The notes below the pieces were generated by a model. That model saw nothing but the letters and a program-made list of their open reading frames with translations. It was not told the DNA's origin and searched no databases. Source: Cyanobacteria bacterium UBA11372 (lineage in GTDB: Bacteria; Cyanobacteriota; Cyanobacteriia; Cyanobacteriales; Aerosakkonemataceae). Taken from it: a stretch of 5,131 nt of DNA. Location of the stretch: the NCBI GenBank assembly GCA_003486675.1, contig DNGG01000306.1:1-5131 (forward strand), given 5' to 3'. The position numbers and the translations under genes were made by a program. This document shows, in pieces, positions 1 to 5,131 of the stretch; positions within the stretch are counted from its first letter, which is position 1; each line of letters starts with the position of its first letter.

Positions 1-606
1 GCACGGCAAGCAGGACGTATTGAGTTAGCGAGAATTCTGCTTGGTGGCGTTCAGGGACAACGACTGGAAGAAATGACAGATACTGAATGGGAGACAACGA
101 TAGCAGTTTTGGGTAATGGCAAACATTGGGAGGAAATGTGGCGTTTGGTTGGGAAGGTATCAGCTGTCAAAACTAGACAGTTATTGCAACAGTTAGACGC
201 AGTGAAATGGTTTCCCAGTCTAGAGGATGAGAAAATCTTGTTTATTAAGTTGGTCGAATTAGCACACAATTGTGTGGCAGAAATCCCAACTTTAGAAGAA
301 TCTCTCAACAATAATAGTAACTTGTTTTTCCTGTGTCACTTACTTGTTGGGCAGATGAGCCGAGAAGATATGAGCTGGGTGCAAACAAGATTTTCTATTA
401 GATCAAATAGCTCCAGATACTTACGATTATCTGAGTTAGGAGTAAACCTACGTAATACTGAAAATCTTGAAGAAATTTATGATGATGACTTGAACTGGCT
501 AAAATTCCTGCAAGCCTTAATAAACTTACGGCGGCGTTTCGATATTGAAGTCGAAGATGCATCTAAGCAAATTGATGCTGGGGAGTTTGATATCGAAATA
601 GAGTAA
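1..606 (+). CDS. C-terminal part of an unknown, probably alpha-helical protein (5' end outside window)
   Basis: The frame is open from base 1 to a TAA at 604-606, giving 201 visible residues. The first ATG in frame is at 73, but 24 sense codons precede it without a stop (starting ARQAGRIELARILLGG), so the true start is very likely upstream. I do not recognise the family. The visible part reads as mostly helical: short segments rich in Leu, Trp and Glu, such as the WEEMWRLVGKV stretch (about residues 41-51) and LLQQLDAVKWFPSLEDEK, may be degenerate helical repeats. The tail (last ~40 residues) is strongly acidic and ends in FDIEIE. No membrane segment, signal peptide or catalytic motif is evident. 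It sits 48 nt before the grpE-like gene in the same direction, so it probably belongs to that operon and may be a partner or client of the chaperone pair; that is inference. Its G+C (about 40% by hand count) is lower than the next gene (about 50%). Confidence 0.75.
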   Translation, partial: ARQAGRIELARILLGGVQGQRLEEMTDTEWETTIAVLGNGKHWEEMWRLVGKVSAVKTRQLLQQLDAVKWFPSLEDEKILFIKLVELAHNCVAEIPTLEESLNNNSNLFFLCHLLVGQMSREDMSWVQTRFSIRSNSSRYLRLSELGVNLRNTENLEEIYDDDLNWLKFLQALINLRRRFDIEVEDASKQIDAGEFDIEIE

Positions 607-654
607 TCAGAAACCATATAGATTGTAGAATTTTTGTAGATATAAAGGGCAAAA

Positions 655-1185
655 ATGCTGAAAAGGCTCAAAGGACTATTCCAAAAACCGCAAGCACTCC
701 CAACCGCTGATGACGAACGATCGCTAACTCTAGACCGAGACATCCAAACCCTGCGCTTAGAATTATCAGAACGCGACCAACAAATAACCAGCCTCAAACA
801 AGAATTAGAACGCCAACGCACCAGCGAAAATACCCGCATTAGTGCAGCCGTCCAAACCCAAATCGAACAACTCCTGACCGACACCGCCGCACCTGTTACC
901 CAACTCCTCACCCAAACGCATCTATTAGAAGTGGAAGGCAAACCCGTACAAGCCAAAGATGTCCTCGCCGTCGCCAAACGCTTAATCCGCACCTTAGAAG
1001 ACAACGGATTAACCCTTGATTGCAGCGTTGGTGAAACCGTCTCTTTTGACCCTAACTACCACGATGCCCTCAGTACCAGTGCATCCCTCACCCCAGGAAC
1101 AACGGTAGCGGTAAAATTTGCAGGTATCTCCTATCAAGGCAAAGTCATTCGTAAAGCCGGAGTCGCACCATGCCAGGACGCTTAG
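655..1185 (+). CDS. grpE: GrpE-family nucleotide exchange factor for the adjacent Hsp70
   Basis: This 176-residue protein would release ADP from an Hsp70 in the cytoplasm. Residues ~25-60 form a Gln/Glu/Arg-rich heptad segment expected to be a coiled coil, like the long dimerisation helix of GrpE. Residues 118-172 match the C-terminal beta domain: FDPNYHDALS (131-140) corresponds to the family's DPn-H-A signature, and GKVIRKAGVAP (162-172) to the closing G-R-lRpA-V strand. It is a little shorter than E. coli GrpE (about 197), and the middle helices match poorly, so it is better seen as a divergent paralogue than the housekeeping GrpE. The start at 655 is supported by AAAGGG at 644-649, five bases upstream. 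It follows the unknown gene by 48 nt, and its last 16 nt overlap the Hsp70 gene, which points to a matched pair. It begins with a basic stretch (MLKRLKGLFQK) that could be amphipathic; there is no signal peptide. Confidence 0.85.
   Translation: MLKRLKGLFQKPQALPTADDERSLTLDRDIQTLRLELSERDQQITSLKQELERQRTSENTRISAAVQTQIEQLLTDTAAPVTQLLTQTHLLEVEGKPVQAKDVLAVAKRLIRTLEDNGLTLDCSVGETVSFDPNYHDALSTSASLTPGTTVAVKFAGISYQGKVIRKAGVAPCQDA
1159..1162 (+). promoter_or_regulatory. Ribosome binding site of the Hsp70-like gene, inside the grpE-like gene
   Basis: GGAG lies seven bases before the ATG at 1170, good Shine-Dalgarno spacing. It lies within the grpE-like reading frame, whose stop (1183-1185) falls after this start. 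This supports 1170 as the true Hsp70 start and suggests translational coupling of the two proteins. Confidence 0.6.
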
Positions 1186-2762
1186 CTGTTGACTTTGGCA
1201 CCTCCAATACTGTACTGGCTCTGTGGGATGATAGCCAACAAGAAGGCGTACCACTTCACATCCCCGACTACGGTCAATACTATCAGCACGGTAACGAGAA
1301 AATCTCCGTGATTCCCTCCCTGATTCACTATGCCCCAGATAGTCGGCGCTGGATAGGCAACCAGGTACACAGCCAAAATCTCTACCAGTCAGAACGCACT
1401 TTCCGCTGGATGAAACGCTACATCGCCAATCGCAGTCTTGTGCAACGACGACTGGATGGCAAGCAGATTTCTCACTTTGAGGCGGGTAGAGATTTCCTTT
1501 CCAGCGTGTTGCTATTTGCGGCTGAAGAACTGAACATTGGTAATGAAGAAGTTGCCTTTACCGTACCTGTTGAAGCATTTGAGCATTACGAAAATTGGCT
1601 GACAGAAGTGGCGCAAGCATCTGGGATGCCCCGTTTCCGACTGATTGACGAACCATCCGCTGCTGCTTTAGGCTATGGTGCCCATATTCAACCAGGAGAT
1701 GTCTATCTCATCTTTGATTTTGGCGGTGGCACTTTAGATGTAGCCGTAGTGCTAATTGAAACAGAGGAACAATCCCAAGCGGGACGCAGGTGCCGCGTAT
1801 TGGGCAAAGCGGGAGTAGATTTGGGCGGTGCGACTATCGACCAATGGTTATTTCAAGATGTGCTGCGCCAAACCGGACGTAGCGATACCGATGAAGAGGT
1901 GCGACAACTGAGTCGGGCGCTGTTGGCAGAGTGCGAACGAGCCAAGGTCAGATTATCAGAGAGCGATCGCGCCGATGTCACCGTCATGAATCCAAATACG
2001 GGTGCAGTGCTATCAGCAGAATTCAGCCGCACTAGATTTGAAGACTTGCTCGACGAACGCGACACCTTCACCCAAATTGACCAAACCATTCGCCGCGCCT
2101 TAAATGCTGCCCGCGATCGCGGCTACCAAGAAGATGATATCAAAGCCGTGTTGCTGGTAGGTGGCAGCAGTCAAATTCCCTGCGTCCAGCGTACCGTGCG
2201 GCGCATCTTCGGTAAAGAGCGAGTTATGCTGAACCGTCCTCTAGATGCCGTAGCGCGGGGTGCCGCTGCCTTCGTTGCTGGTGTAGATTTCTACGACCAC
2301 ATCCAGCACGATTATGCCATTCGTTACGTAAATCGCGACAAGGGAGACTACGATTATCACGTCCTCGTCAAACGCGGGACACCCTACCCAACCACCGAGA
2401 CAATAGCACGACTAACTGTGAAAGCTTCTTACGATGGACAAACCCAACTCGGATTAGCCATCTTTGAAATAGCAGAACGCTATCAGCAAAGTAAAGCCGC
2501 TCCGATAGAATTAGTGTTTGACCCATCGGGTGCGGCGCGTCTGATTTCGGTCACCCCTAACGACTCAGAACAACGCCTTCACTTCTGGATCAACGAACAT
2601 AGTCCAACTTTCTTAAATTTGTCACAACCAGCTAAGCAAGGTGAACCCTGCTTTGAAGTCGAATTTTCTATTGATGATAATAAGCGATTACTCATCACCG
2701 CCCGTAATCTGAAAACTAGAAAAATCACCCATCGTAACTATCCAGCGATCAAATTAACCTAG
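1170..2762 (+). CDS. Hsp70 family (DnaK-like) chaperone ATPase, short form without lid
   Basis: This 530-residue protein has the actin/Hsp70 ATPase fold. Phosphate loop 1 is VDFGTSNTV (7-15). K82 in WMKRYI aligns with the catalytic Lys70 of DnaK. E161 in LIDEPSAAALGYG aligns with the NEPTAAA glutamate. Phosphate loop 2 is FDFGGGTLDVAVV (182-194), followed by VDLGGATID (216-224). The nucleotide contact CERAKVRLS (255-263) and the adenosine motif VLLVGGSSQIP (327-337) are also present. After residue ~372 the DVLLLDV-type linker is replaced by a polar, aromatic stretch (VDFYDHIQHDYAIRY). Residues ~395-520 still resemble a beta substrate-binding domain: RGTPYPTTETIARL, and FEVEFSIDDNKRLLITARN near the end, which parallels the DnaK I-VtFdiDanGiL-VsA segment. 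The protein stops there, with no helical lid (DnaK is about 638 residues). The overlapping GrpE-like gene is its probable exchange factor. Substrate unknown; it is not the housekeeping DnaK. Confidence 0.92.
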   Translation: MPGRLAVDFGTSNTVLALWDDSQQEGVPLHIPDYGQYYQHGNEKISVIPSLIHYAPDSRRWIGNQVHSQNLYQSERTFRWMKRYIANRSLVQRRLDGKQISHFEAGRDFLSSVLLFAAEELNIGNEEVAFTVPVEAFEHYENWLTEVAQASGMPRFRLIDEPSAAALGYGAHIQPGDVYLIFDFGGGTLDVAVVLIETEEQSQAGRRCRVLGKAGVDLGGATIDQWLFQDVLRQTGRSDTDEEVRQLSRALLAECERAKVRLSESDRADVTVMNPNTGAVLSAEFSRTRFEDLLDERDTFTQIDQTIRRALNAARDRGYQEDDIKAVLLVGGSSQIPCVQRTVRRIFGKERVMLNRPLDAVARGAAAFVAGVDFYDHIQHDYAIRYVNRDKGDYDYHVLVKRGTPYPTTETIARLTVKASYDGQTQLGLAIFEIAERYQQSKAAPIELVFDPSGAARLISVTPNDSEQRLHFWINEHSPTFLNLSQPAKQGEPCFEVEFSIDDNKRLLITARNLKTRKITHRNYPAIKLT

Positions 2763-2783
2763 ACAGATAGAAATAGCTAATTG

Positions 2784-2817
2784 AGCGATCGCACTCCCTA
2801 TTTCAAGCGCGATCGCT
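2784..2817. terminator. Possible bidirectional hairpin between convergent genes
   Basis: AGCGATCGC (2784-2792) and GCGATCGCT (2809-2817) form a perfect 9-bp inverted repeat around a 16-nt loop, in the 64-nt gap where the Hsp70 and mltA transcripts meet. A nearby second pair, GAAATAG (2770-2776) and CTATTTC (2798-2804), could form an alternative stem. Neither is followed by a run of T, so this is not a standard intrinsic terminator. Both stems of the first pair are HIP1 sites, which are common in the genome anyway, so the hairpin may be incidental. Confidence 0.3.
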
Positions 2818-2826
2818 ATCATCAAC

Positions 2827-3999
2827 CTACTCTTTGAGTAGCAGATAATACAATTGCCCGTTCCAGCCGATCACGCCGGCGCGATCGCCTGCAACTTCAC
2901 CAGTCCCCATAAAATAATCTACACGTCCTGGCCCGCGAATTGCACTACCTGTATCTTGATCCAACACGTAGCGACTCACCAAACGCTGTTCCATCCGTCC
3001 TTTAACTGCCGTAGGAAAGGGAACTCGCGTGTGTATTAACGCTAAAGCACCTGGAGGCATTAAAGATTTATCGGTGGCAATAGATCGCTCTGCTGTCACC
3101 GGCACTTGTATGCTGCCCATCGCGGGCGCACCGTGGGTTTCTCTAAAAAAGATAAAGCGATTGTTGCGCGGAATATAATTACTCAACTCGAAAGGATTGC
3201 GGCGGAAAAAGTCAATCAGTACGGGTAAAGTTAAGCCATCTAAAGGCAATTTCCCATCGCCAGCGATTTGTCGCCCAACGCTGACATATGGATAATCAGT
3301 ACCGCCGTCATAGCCGACCGTCATCGTGGTACCATCGGTTAGCTGTAGTTGAGCCGAACCTTGGATTTGTACCAAAAACGCTTCCAAGCGATCGCGCAAC
3401 CAAACCAATTCCAACCCGCGTAACAGTCCATTTCCACTTAACCCATCTCTGCCTTCTAGTTGGATGCGCGTCGGATGAGGTTTGCGCCAGCTTTCCATAT
3501 TTGCTGGTTGGCGATACAGTGGATAGCGAAACTCTGGAGTCGGAACGCGACTGGCTTGGTATATTGGTTCGTAGTATCCGGTAAAAAACACGCTTCCCCG
3601 ACCATCTTTACCCACTGATTGGTAAAATACAAATTCTTGCTTGACAGATTCTCTCAGTTGTGCTGGGGAATCCGAGGATAGCACCAGTTCGCGGAAGCGG
3701 ACGAGGGAACGCAGGACGCGATCGCGGGTAATTCCCCGTACCGAATAGTTACGGTAAACTTGGGCAGCTTTGGGGGTTTGCACATAGGTGATACTGTTGT
3801 CGATGGAGGTGATGAGCGATCGCTTATCCCCTGGTTCGCCGTCACGCCCCCAAAGTTGATCGTCGAGTCCTAGTGAGTCTGCCGCAACGTTGATCTGCTC
3901 AGTACTGACAAGTCGCAGGGGCGCAGACATAACTGGTAAAGTAACGGTGCCGATGGCAATGCCCAGACCGAGGGTTAAAGATGCTAGAGTTTTAATCAT
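2827..3999 (-). CDS. mltA: MltA-type membrane-bound or periplasmic lytic murein transglycosylase
   Basis: This 390-residue enzyme should cleave the MurNAc-GlcNAc bond of peptidoglycan, leaving 1,6-anhydroMurNAc ends, in the periplasm. Residues 1-26 look like a signal peptide: MIKT, then a Leu/Gly/Ile-rich core, then VMSA. No lipobox cysteine is visible, unlike the E. coli lipoprotein, and the Pro after A26 makes the cleavage site uncertain. The MltA domain is marked by VFFTGYYEPIY (137-147), LVWLRDRLEAFLVQIQGSAQL (198-218) and YPYVSVGRQIAG (237-247). The C-terminal 3D domain carries LDQDTGSAIRGPGRVDYFMGTG (346-367) with D347, D349 and D361; D361 lies where the family's catalytic aspartate is expected. 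Length and motif order fit a complete enzyme. The start at 3999 shares one base with the stop of the 82-residue gene upstream (TAATG), so it is probably translated by coupling. It converges with the Hsp70 gene. Confidence 0.93.
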   Translation of the reverse strand: MIKTLASLTLGLGIAIGTVTLPVMSAPLRLVSTEQINVAADSLGLDDQLWGRDGEPGDKRSLITSIDNSITYVQTPKAAQVYRNYSVRGITRDRVLRSLVRFRELVLSSDSPAQLRESVKQEFVFYQSVGKDGRGSVFFTGYYEPIYQASRVPTPEFRYPLYRQPANMESWRKPHPTRIQLEGRDGLSGNGLLRGLELVWLRDRLEAFLVQIQGSAQLQLTDGTTMTVGYDGGTDYPYVSVGRQIAGDGKLPLDGLTLPVLIDFFRRNPFELSNYIPRNNRFIFFRETHGAPAMGSIQVPVTAERSIATDKSLMPPGALALIHTRVPFPTAVKGRMEQRLVSRYVLDQDTGSAIRGPGRVDYFMGTGEVAGDRAGVIGWNGQLYYLLLKE

Positions 4000-4247
4000 T
4001 AGTAGCGTTCGATACTGGTTGTAAAAACTGGTTCTACGCGAATTGCCAGAATGCTAGATGGACGAACCACCATATATTCTCCCTGGATATTCTTAATCGG
4101 GACATTAATAAAGTCGTCCGACGCAGACTTAGGTACTAATTCGCCACTGTACCACTTTTGGAATTCTTGAATAGTCGGAAAACGCACTTCTTCTCGATGA
4201 CCGCCATTGATCAGCAGGTGTACGGCATATTCACTAGGTTTGGGCAT
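3999..4247 (-). CDS. Small unknown protein coupled to mltA
   Basis: This 82-residue soluble protein has no signal peptide or membrane segment. I do not recognise a named family, although the sequence looks like a well-conserved cyanobacterial type. It contains HLLINGGHREEVRFPTIQEF (10-29), then WYSGELVPK, DFINVPIKNI and GEYMVVRPSSILAIRVEPV (57-75). The pattern suggests a small beta-rich fold with one helix, perhaps a binding domain; no catalytic residues stand out. The stop codon TAA overlaps the mltA ATG by one base, so the two form an operon in which this is the first gene. A role near cell-wall turnover is inferred only from that position. No clear Shine-Dalgarno precedes the ATG at 4247. 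The ~70 bases upstream are AT-rich near the start (TATAAAAATCC on the coding strand), but I could not find a convincing promoter with correct spacing. Confidence 0.82.
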   Translation of the reverse strand: MPKPSEYAVHLLINGGHREEVRFPTIQEFQKWYSGELVPKSASDDFINVPIKNIQGEYMVVRPSSILAIRVEPVFTTSIERY

Positions 4248-4333
4248 AACTGGATTTTTATAATTGACTGCACGGAAAACATTATGCGGCGATCGGGGTC
4301 AAAACGCACGATTGATTTCCGATTGGGTAATGA

Positions 4334-4358
4334 CGTTCCCAGGCAGAGCATGGGAACG
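4334..4358. repeat. Short perfect palindrome with 8-bp arms
   Basis: CGTTCCCA (4334-4341) and TGGGAACG (4351-4358) are exact reverse complements around a 9-nt loop. Sequences of the form CGTTCCCAGGC...TGGGAACG recur between genes in many cyanobacteria as far as I recall, so this is probably one copy of a dispersed palindromic repeat. It has no adjacent T-run on either strand. Confidence 0.55.
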
Positions 4359-4363
4359 AGGGT

Positions 4364-4405
4364 AAATGGCTAATGGGTAATAGGTCATGGGGCATCGGGC
4401 ATTGC
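4364..4405 (+). repeat. Degenerate 7-bp tandem array, consensus TAATSGG, left copy
   Basis: Six consecutive heptamers can be read: AAATGGC, TAATGGG, TAATAGG, TCATGGG, GCATCGG, GCATTGC. They keep AT at positions 3-4 and mostly GG at 6-7. An isolated related unit, GGGTAAT, occurs at 4325-4331. The array faces the one at 4452-4486 on the opposite strand. Heptanucleotide tandem repeats of other sequences are known from filamentous cyanobacteria. Confidence 0.6.
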
Positions 4406-4451
4406 TCAAAAGCGATGATAACTTGGGGAAAAGTATACATTCTTTCCTTTG

Positions 4452-4486
4452 CCGATTACCCATTACCGATTACCAATTCGCCATTA
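4452..4486 (-). repeat. Degenerate 7-bp tandem array, right copy, reaching into a stop codon
   Basis: On the minus strand the units are TAATGGC, GAATTGG, TAATCGG, TAATGGG, TAATCGG. The first unit supplies the TAA stop of the TIR-like gene (4484-4486). Paired with the left array, bases 4365-4398 and 4452-4485 match as reverse complements at 28 of 34 positions, including an 11-bp perfect core (4371-4381 with 4455-4465). The 53-nt spacer contains a weak inner stem (GGAAAAG 4427-4433 with CTTTCC 4442-4447). A long stem-loop in the 3' UTR is possible. Confidence 0.65.
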
Positions 4487-5131
4487 GAACAAGTTATACC
4501 TTGCTAATTGAGCTTCGATCGCTTTAGGCAGGATTTTATCGAGTTCTGCTGCGGTTTTAAACGATAGCCGTTGATAGTTGGGCAAATCAAACGGAAATTG
4601 CCCGCTCATGTCGGGGCGCTCCATGTGCGCCAGCAATATTTGCTCGGTGCGCTTGCATTGTAGGGCATAGCCGAGTTCGATGCAGACTTGGGGACTGGGA
4701 ATTAGCTGGGTAGTCTCCTTGGCGGCAAAACTGGTGATGGGGGTGGTGTCGGCTATGATTAACAGACTTTTGCGGATTTTCCGCATTTGGGTACTGTTGA
4801 GTCGAATTGGGGCATCTGGGGGACGTTGGGATGCTTCTAATGTTATGGGAACGCGCGATCGCTTGTTCAACTTTTCCAACGTCTTTTGCAGTCCCTCCCC
4901 TAACGCCTCCCCCGCAGCCGCGTACTCATTTTGGTAACAAAAGAAAATTATTGGCTCCAAATTCGCCATCACCGTCTGCTTGGTGAAATAAATCTCGTGA
5001 CTGCTCAAGTCTATGTTCGAGATGGCATAACCGCCGCTACCTTCGATGTAAAATTCTACCGTCTCCCCATCCAGGTAACGCCCAAACCAAGCTGAGGCTT
5101 TTACTTCGTGACTGTCTTCTAAAAAGTCCGC
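4484..5131 (-). CDS. Protein with C-terminal TIR-like / nucleotide-binding domain (5' end outside window)
   Basis: The frame runs from a TAA at 4484-4486 to the window edge without a stop, giving 215 visible residues. An in-frame TTG (5008) and ATG (4969) exist, but 41 sense codons precede the TTG (including VEFYIEGSGGYAI), so the true start is probably beyond base 5131. Residues ~57-205 resemble bacterial TIR-like and nucleoside 2-deoxyribosyltransferase-like domains. The visible landmarks are a first strand EPIIFFCYQ (59-67), LLIIADTTPIT (123-133), SPQVCIELGYAL (146-157), which corresponds to the PNV-ELGYA motif whose Glu (E152 here) is the likely catalytic residue, and FPFDLPNYQRLSF (179-191), matching the common PFDl-R-i-Y segment. 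In related proteins such domains cleave NAD or act as effectors of defence systems. The preceding ~55 residues look beta-rich and are unassigned. The gene is separated from the 82-residue gene by 236 nt with repeats, so it is probably a separate transcription unit. Confidence 0.7.
   Translation of the reverse strand, partial: ADFLEDSHEVKASAWFGRYLDGETVEFYIEGSGGYAISNIDLSSHEIYFTKQTVMANLEPIIFFCYQNEYAAAGEALGEGLQKTLEKLNKRSRVPITLEASQRPPDAPIRLNSTQMRKIRKSLLIIADTTPITSFAAKETTQLIPSPQVCIELGYALQCKRTEQILLAHMERPDMSGQFPFDLPNYQRLSFKTAAELDKILPKAIEAQLARYNLF

Larger units (their letters stand above)
4248..4483. other. Non-coding gap carrying repeats
   Basis: I see no gene or tRNA in this gap. From left to right it holds the upstream region of the 82-residue gene (about 4248-4320), the palindrome at 4334-4358, and the two facing heptamer arrays with their spacer. 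Short open frames crossing it have no ribosome site or protein-like composition. Confidence 0.6.
1963..4862. repeat. Nine scattered HIP1 octamers (GCGATCGC)
   Basis: Exact copies start at 1963, 2113, 2785, 2809, 2881, 3388, 3718, 3816 and 4855. This palindrome is heavily over-represented in many cyanobacterial genomes and is the main clue to the host. None occurs in the first 1962 bases. Confidence 0.9.

Noticed and set aside
618..654. TATAAA at 641-646 as an internal promoter before the grpE-like gene
   Set aside because: No -35 box at a suitable distance, and the 48-nt gap fits an operon.
477..1004. Minus-strand open frame of 175 codons across the grpE-like gene
   Set aside because: It is antisense to two well-supported genes, is very rich in Ser/Arg as expected for a shadow frame, and shows no domain.
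2784..2817. Strong intrinsic terminator
   Set aside because: No T-run follows the stem on either strand, so it is listed only as a weak candidate.
3288..3584. Plus-strand open frame of 98 codons inside mltA
   Set aside because: It lies opposite the conserved MltA domain and has no recognisable protein features.
4274..4302. Minus-strand TTGACC (4297-4302) followed by CATAAT as a promoter for the 82-residue gene
   Set aside because: The spacing between the two boxes is only about 10 nt, too short for a standard sigma-70 promoter; TATAAA further down lacks a matching -35.
4364..4486. CRISPR array
   Set aside because: The 7-bp repeats are contiguous and degenerate with no unique spacers of regular length.
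4484..5008. A complete 174-residue TIR-like protein starting at TTG 5008
   Set aside because: The frame stays open to the window edge with protein-like sequence upstream of this codon, and TTG is a rare start, so a truncated longer gene is more likely.

Overview
The window looks like a piece of a cyanobacterial chromosome. The strongest sign is nine exact copies of the HIP1 palindrome GCGATCGC in 5.1 kb, together with degenerate TAATNGG-type heptamer arrays between genes and a group of protein families at home in cyanobacteria. The species cannot be fixed from the sequence.

Left half, plus strand (1-2762): three genes in a row that look like one operon. The first runs in from beyond the left edge. 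It is an AT-rich gene of unknown function, and only its last 201 codons are present. After 48 nt comes a GrpE-family nucleotide exchange factor. Its 3' end overlaps by 16 nt the start of a DnaK-like Hsp70 of 530 residues. The Hsp70 keeps the ATPase motifs and a recognisable beta-type substrate-binding region, but it lacks the usual leucine-rich linker and the helical lid. The overlap suggests a dedicated chaperone and exchange factor made in step, with the upstream unknown protein as a possible client or partner. No DnaJ is visible.

Middle (2763-4247): after a 64-nt convergent gap holding a hairpin built from two HIP1 sites, two minus-strand genes follow. In transcription order they are an 82-residue protein of unknown function and an MltA-type lytic transglycosylase with a 3D domain and a signal peptide. 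Their stop and start share one base (TAATG), so they are very probably co-translated. The small protein is therefore a candidate partner in cell-wall remodelling.

Right part (4248-5131): a 236-nt non-coding gap holds an 8-bp perfect palindrome and two facing arrays of 7-bp repeats that together could form a long stem-loop. Beyond it lies a minus-strand gene whose visible 215 codons carry a TIR-like / nucleoside-deoxyribosyltransferase-like fold at the C-terminus. It has no stop before the right edge, so it is cut off by the window, and its N-terminal part is unseen.

The points most worth a second look are the Hsp70/GrpE pair with its unknown upstream partner, the truncated TIR-like gene (a possible defence or NAD-related enzyme), and the facing heptamer arrays that begin in its stop codon.
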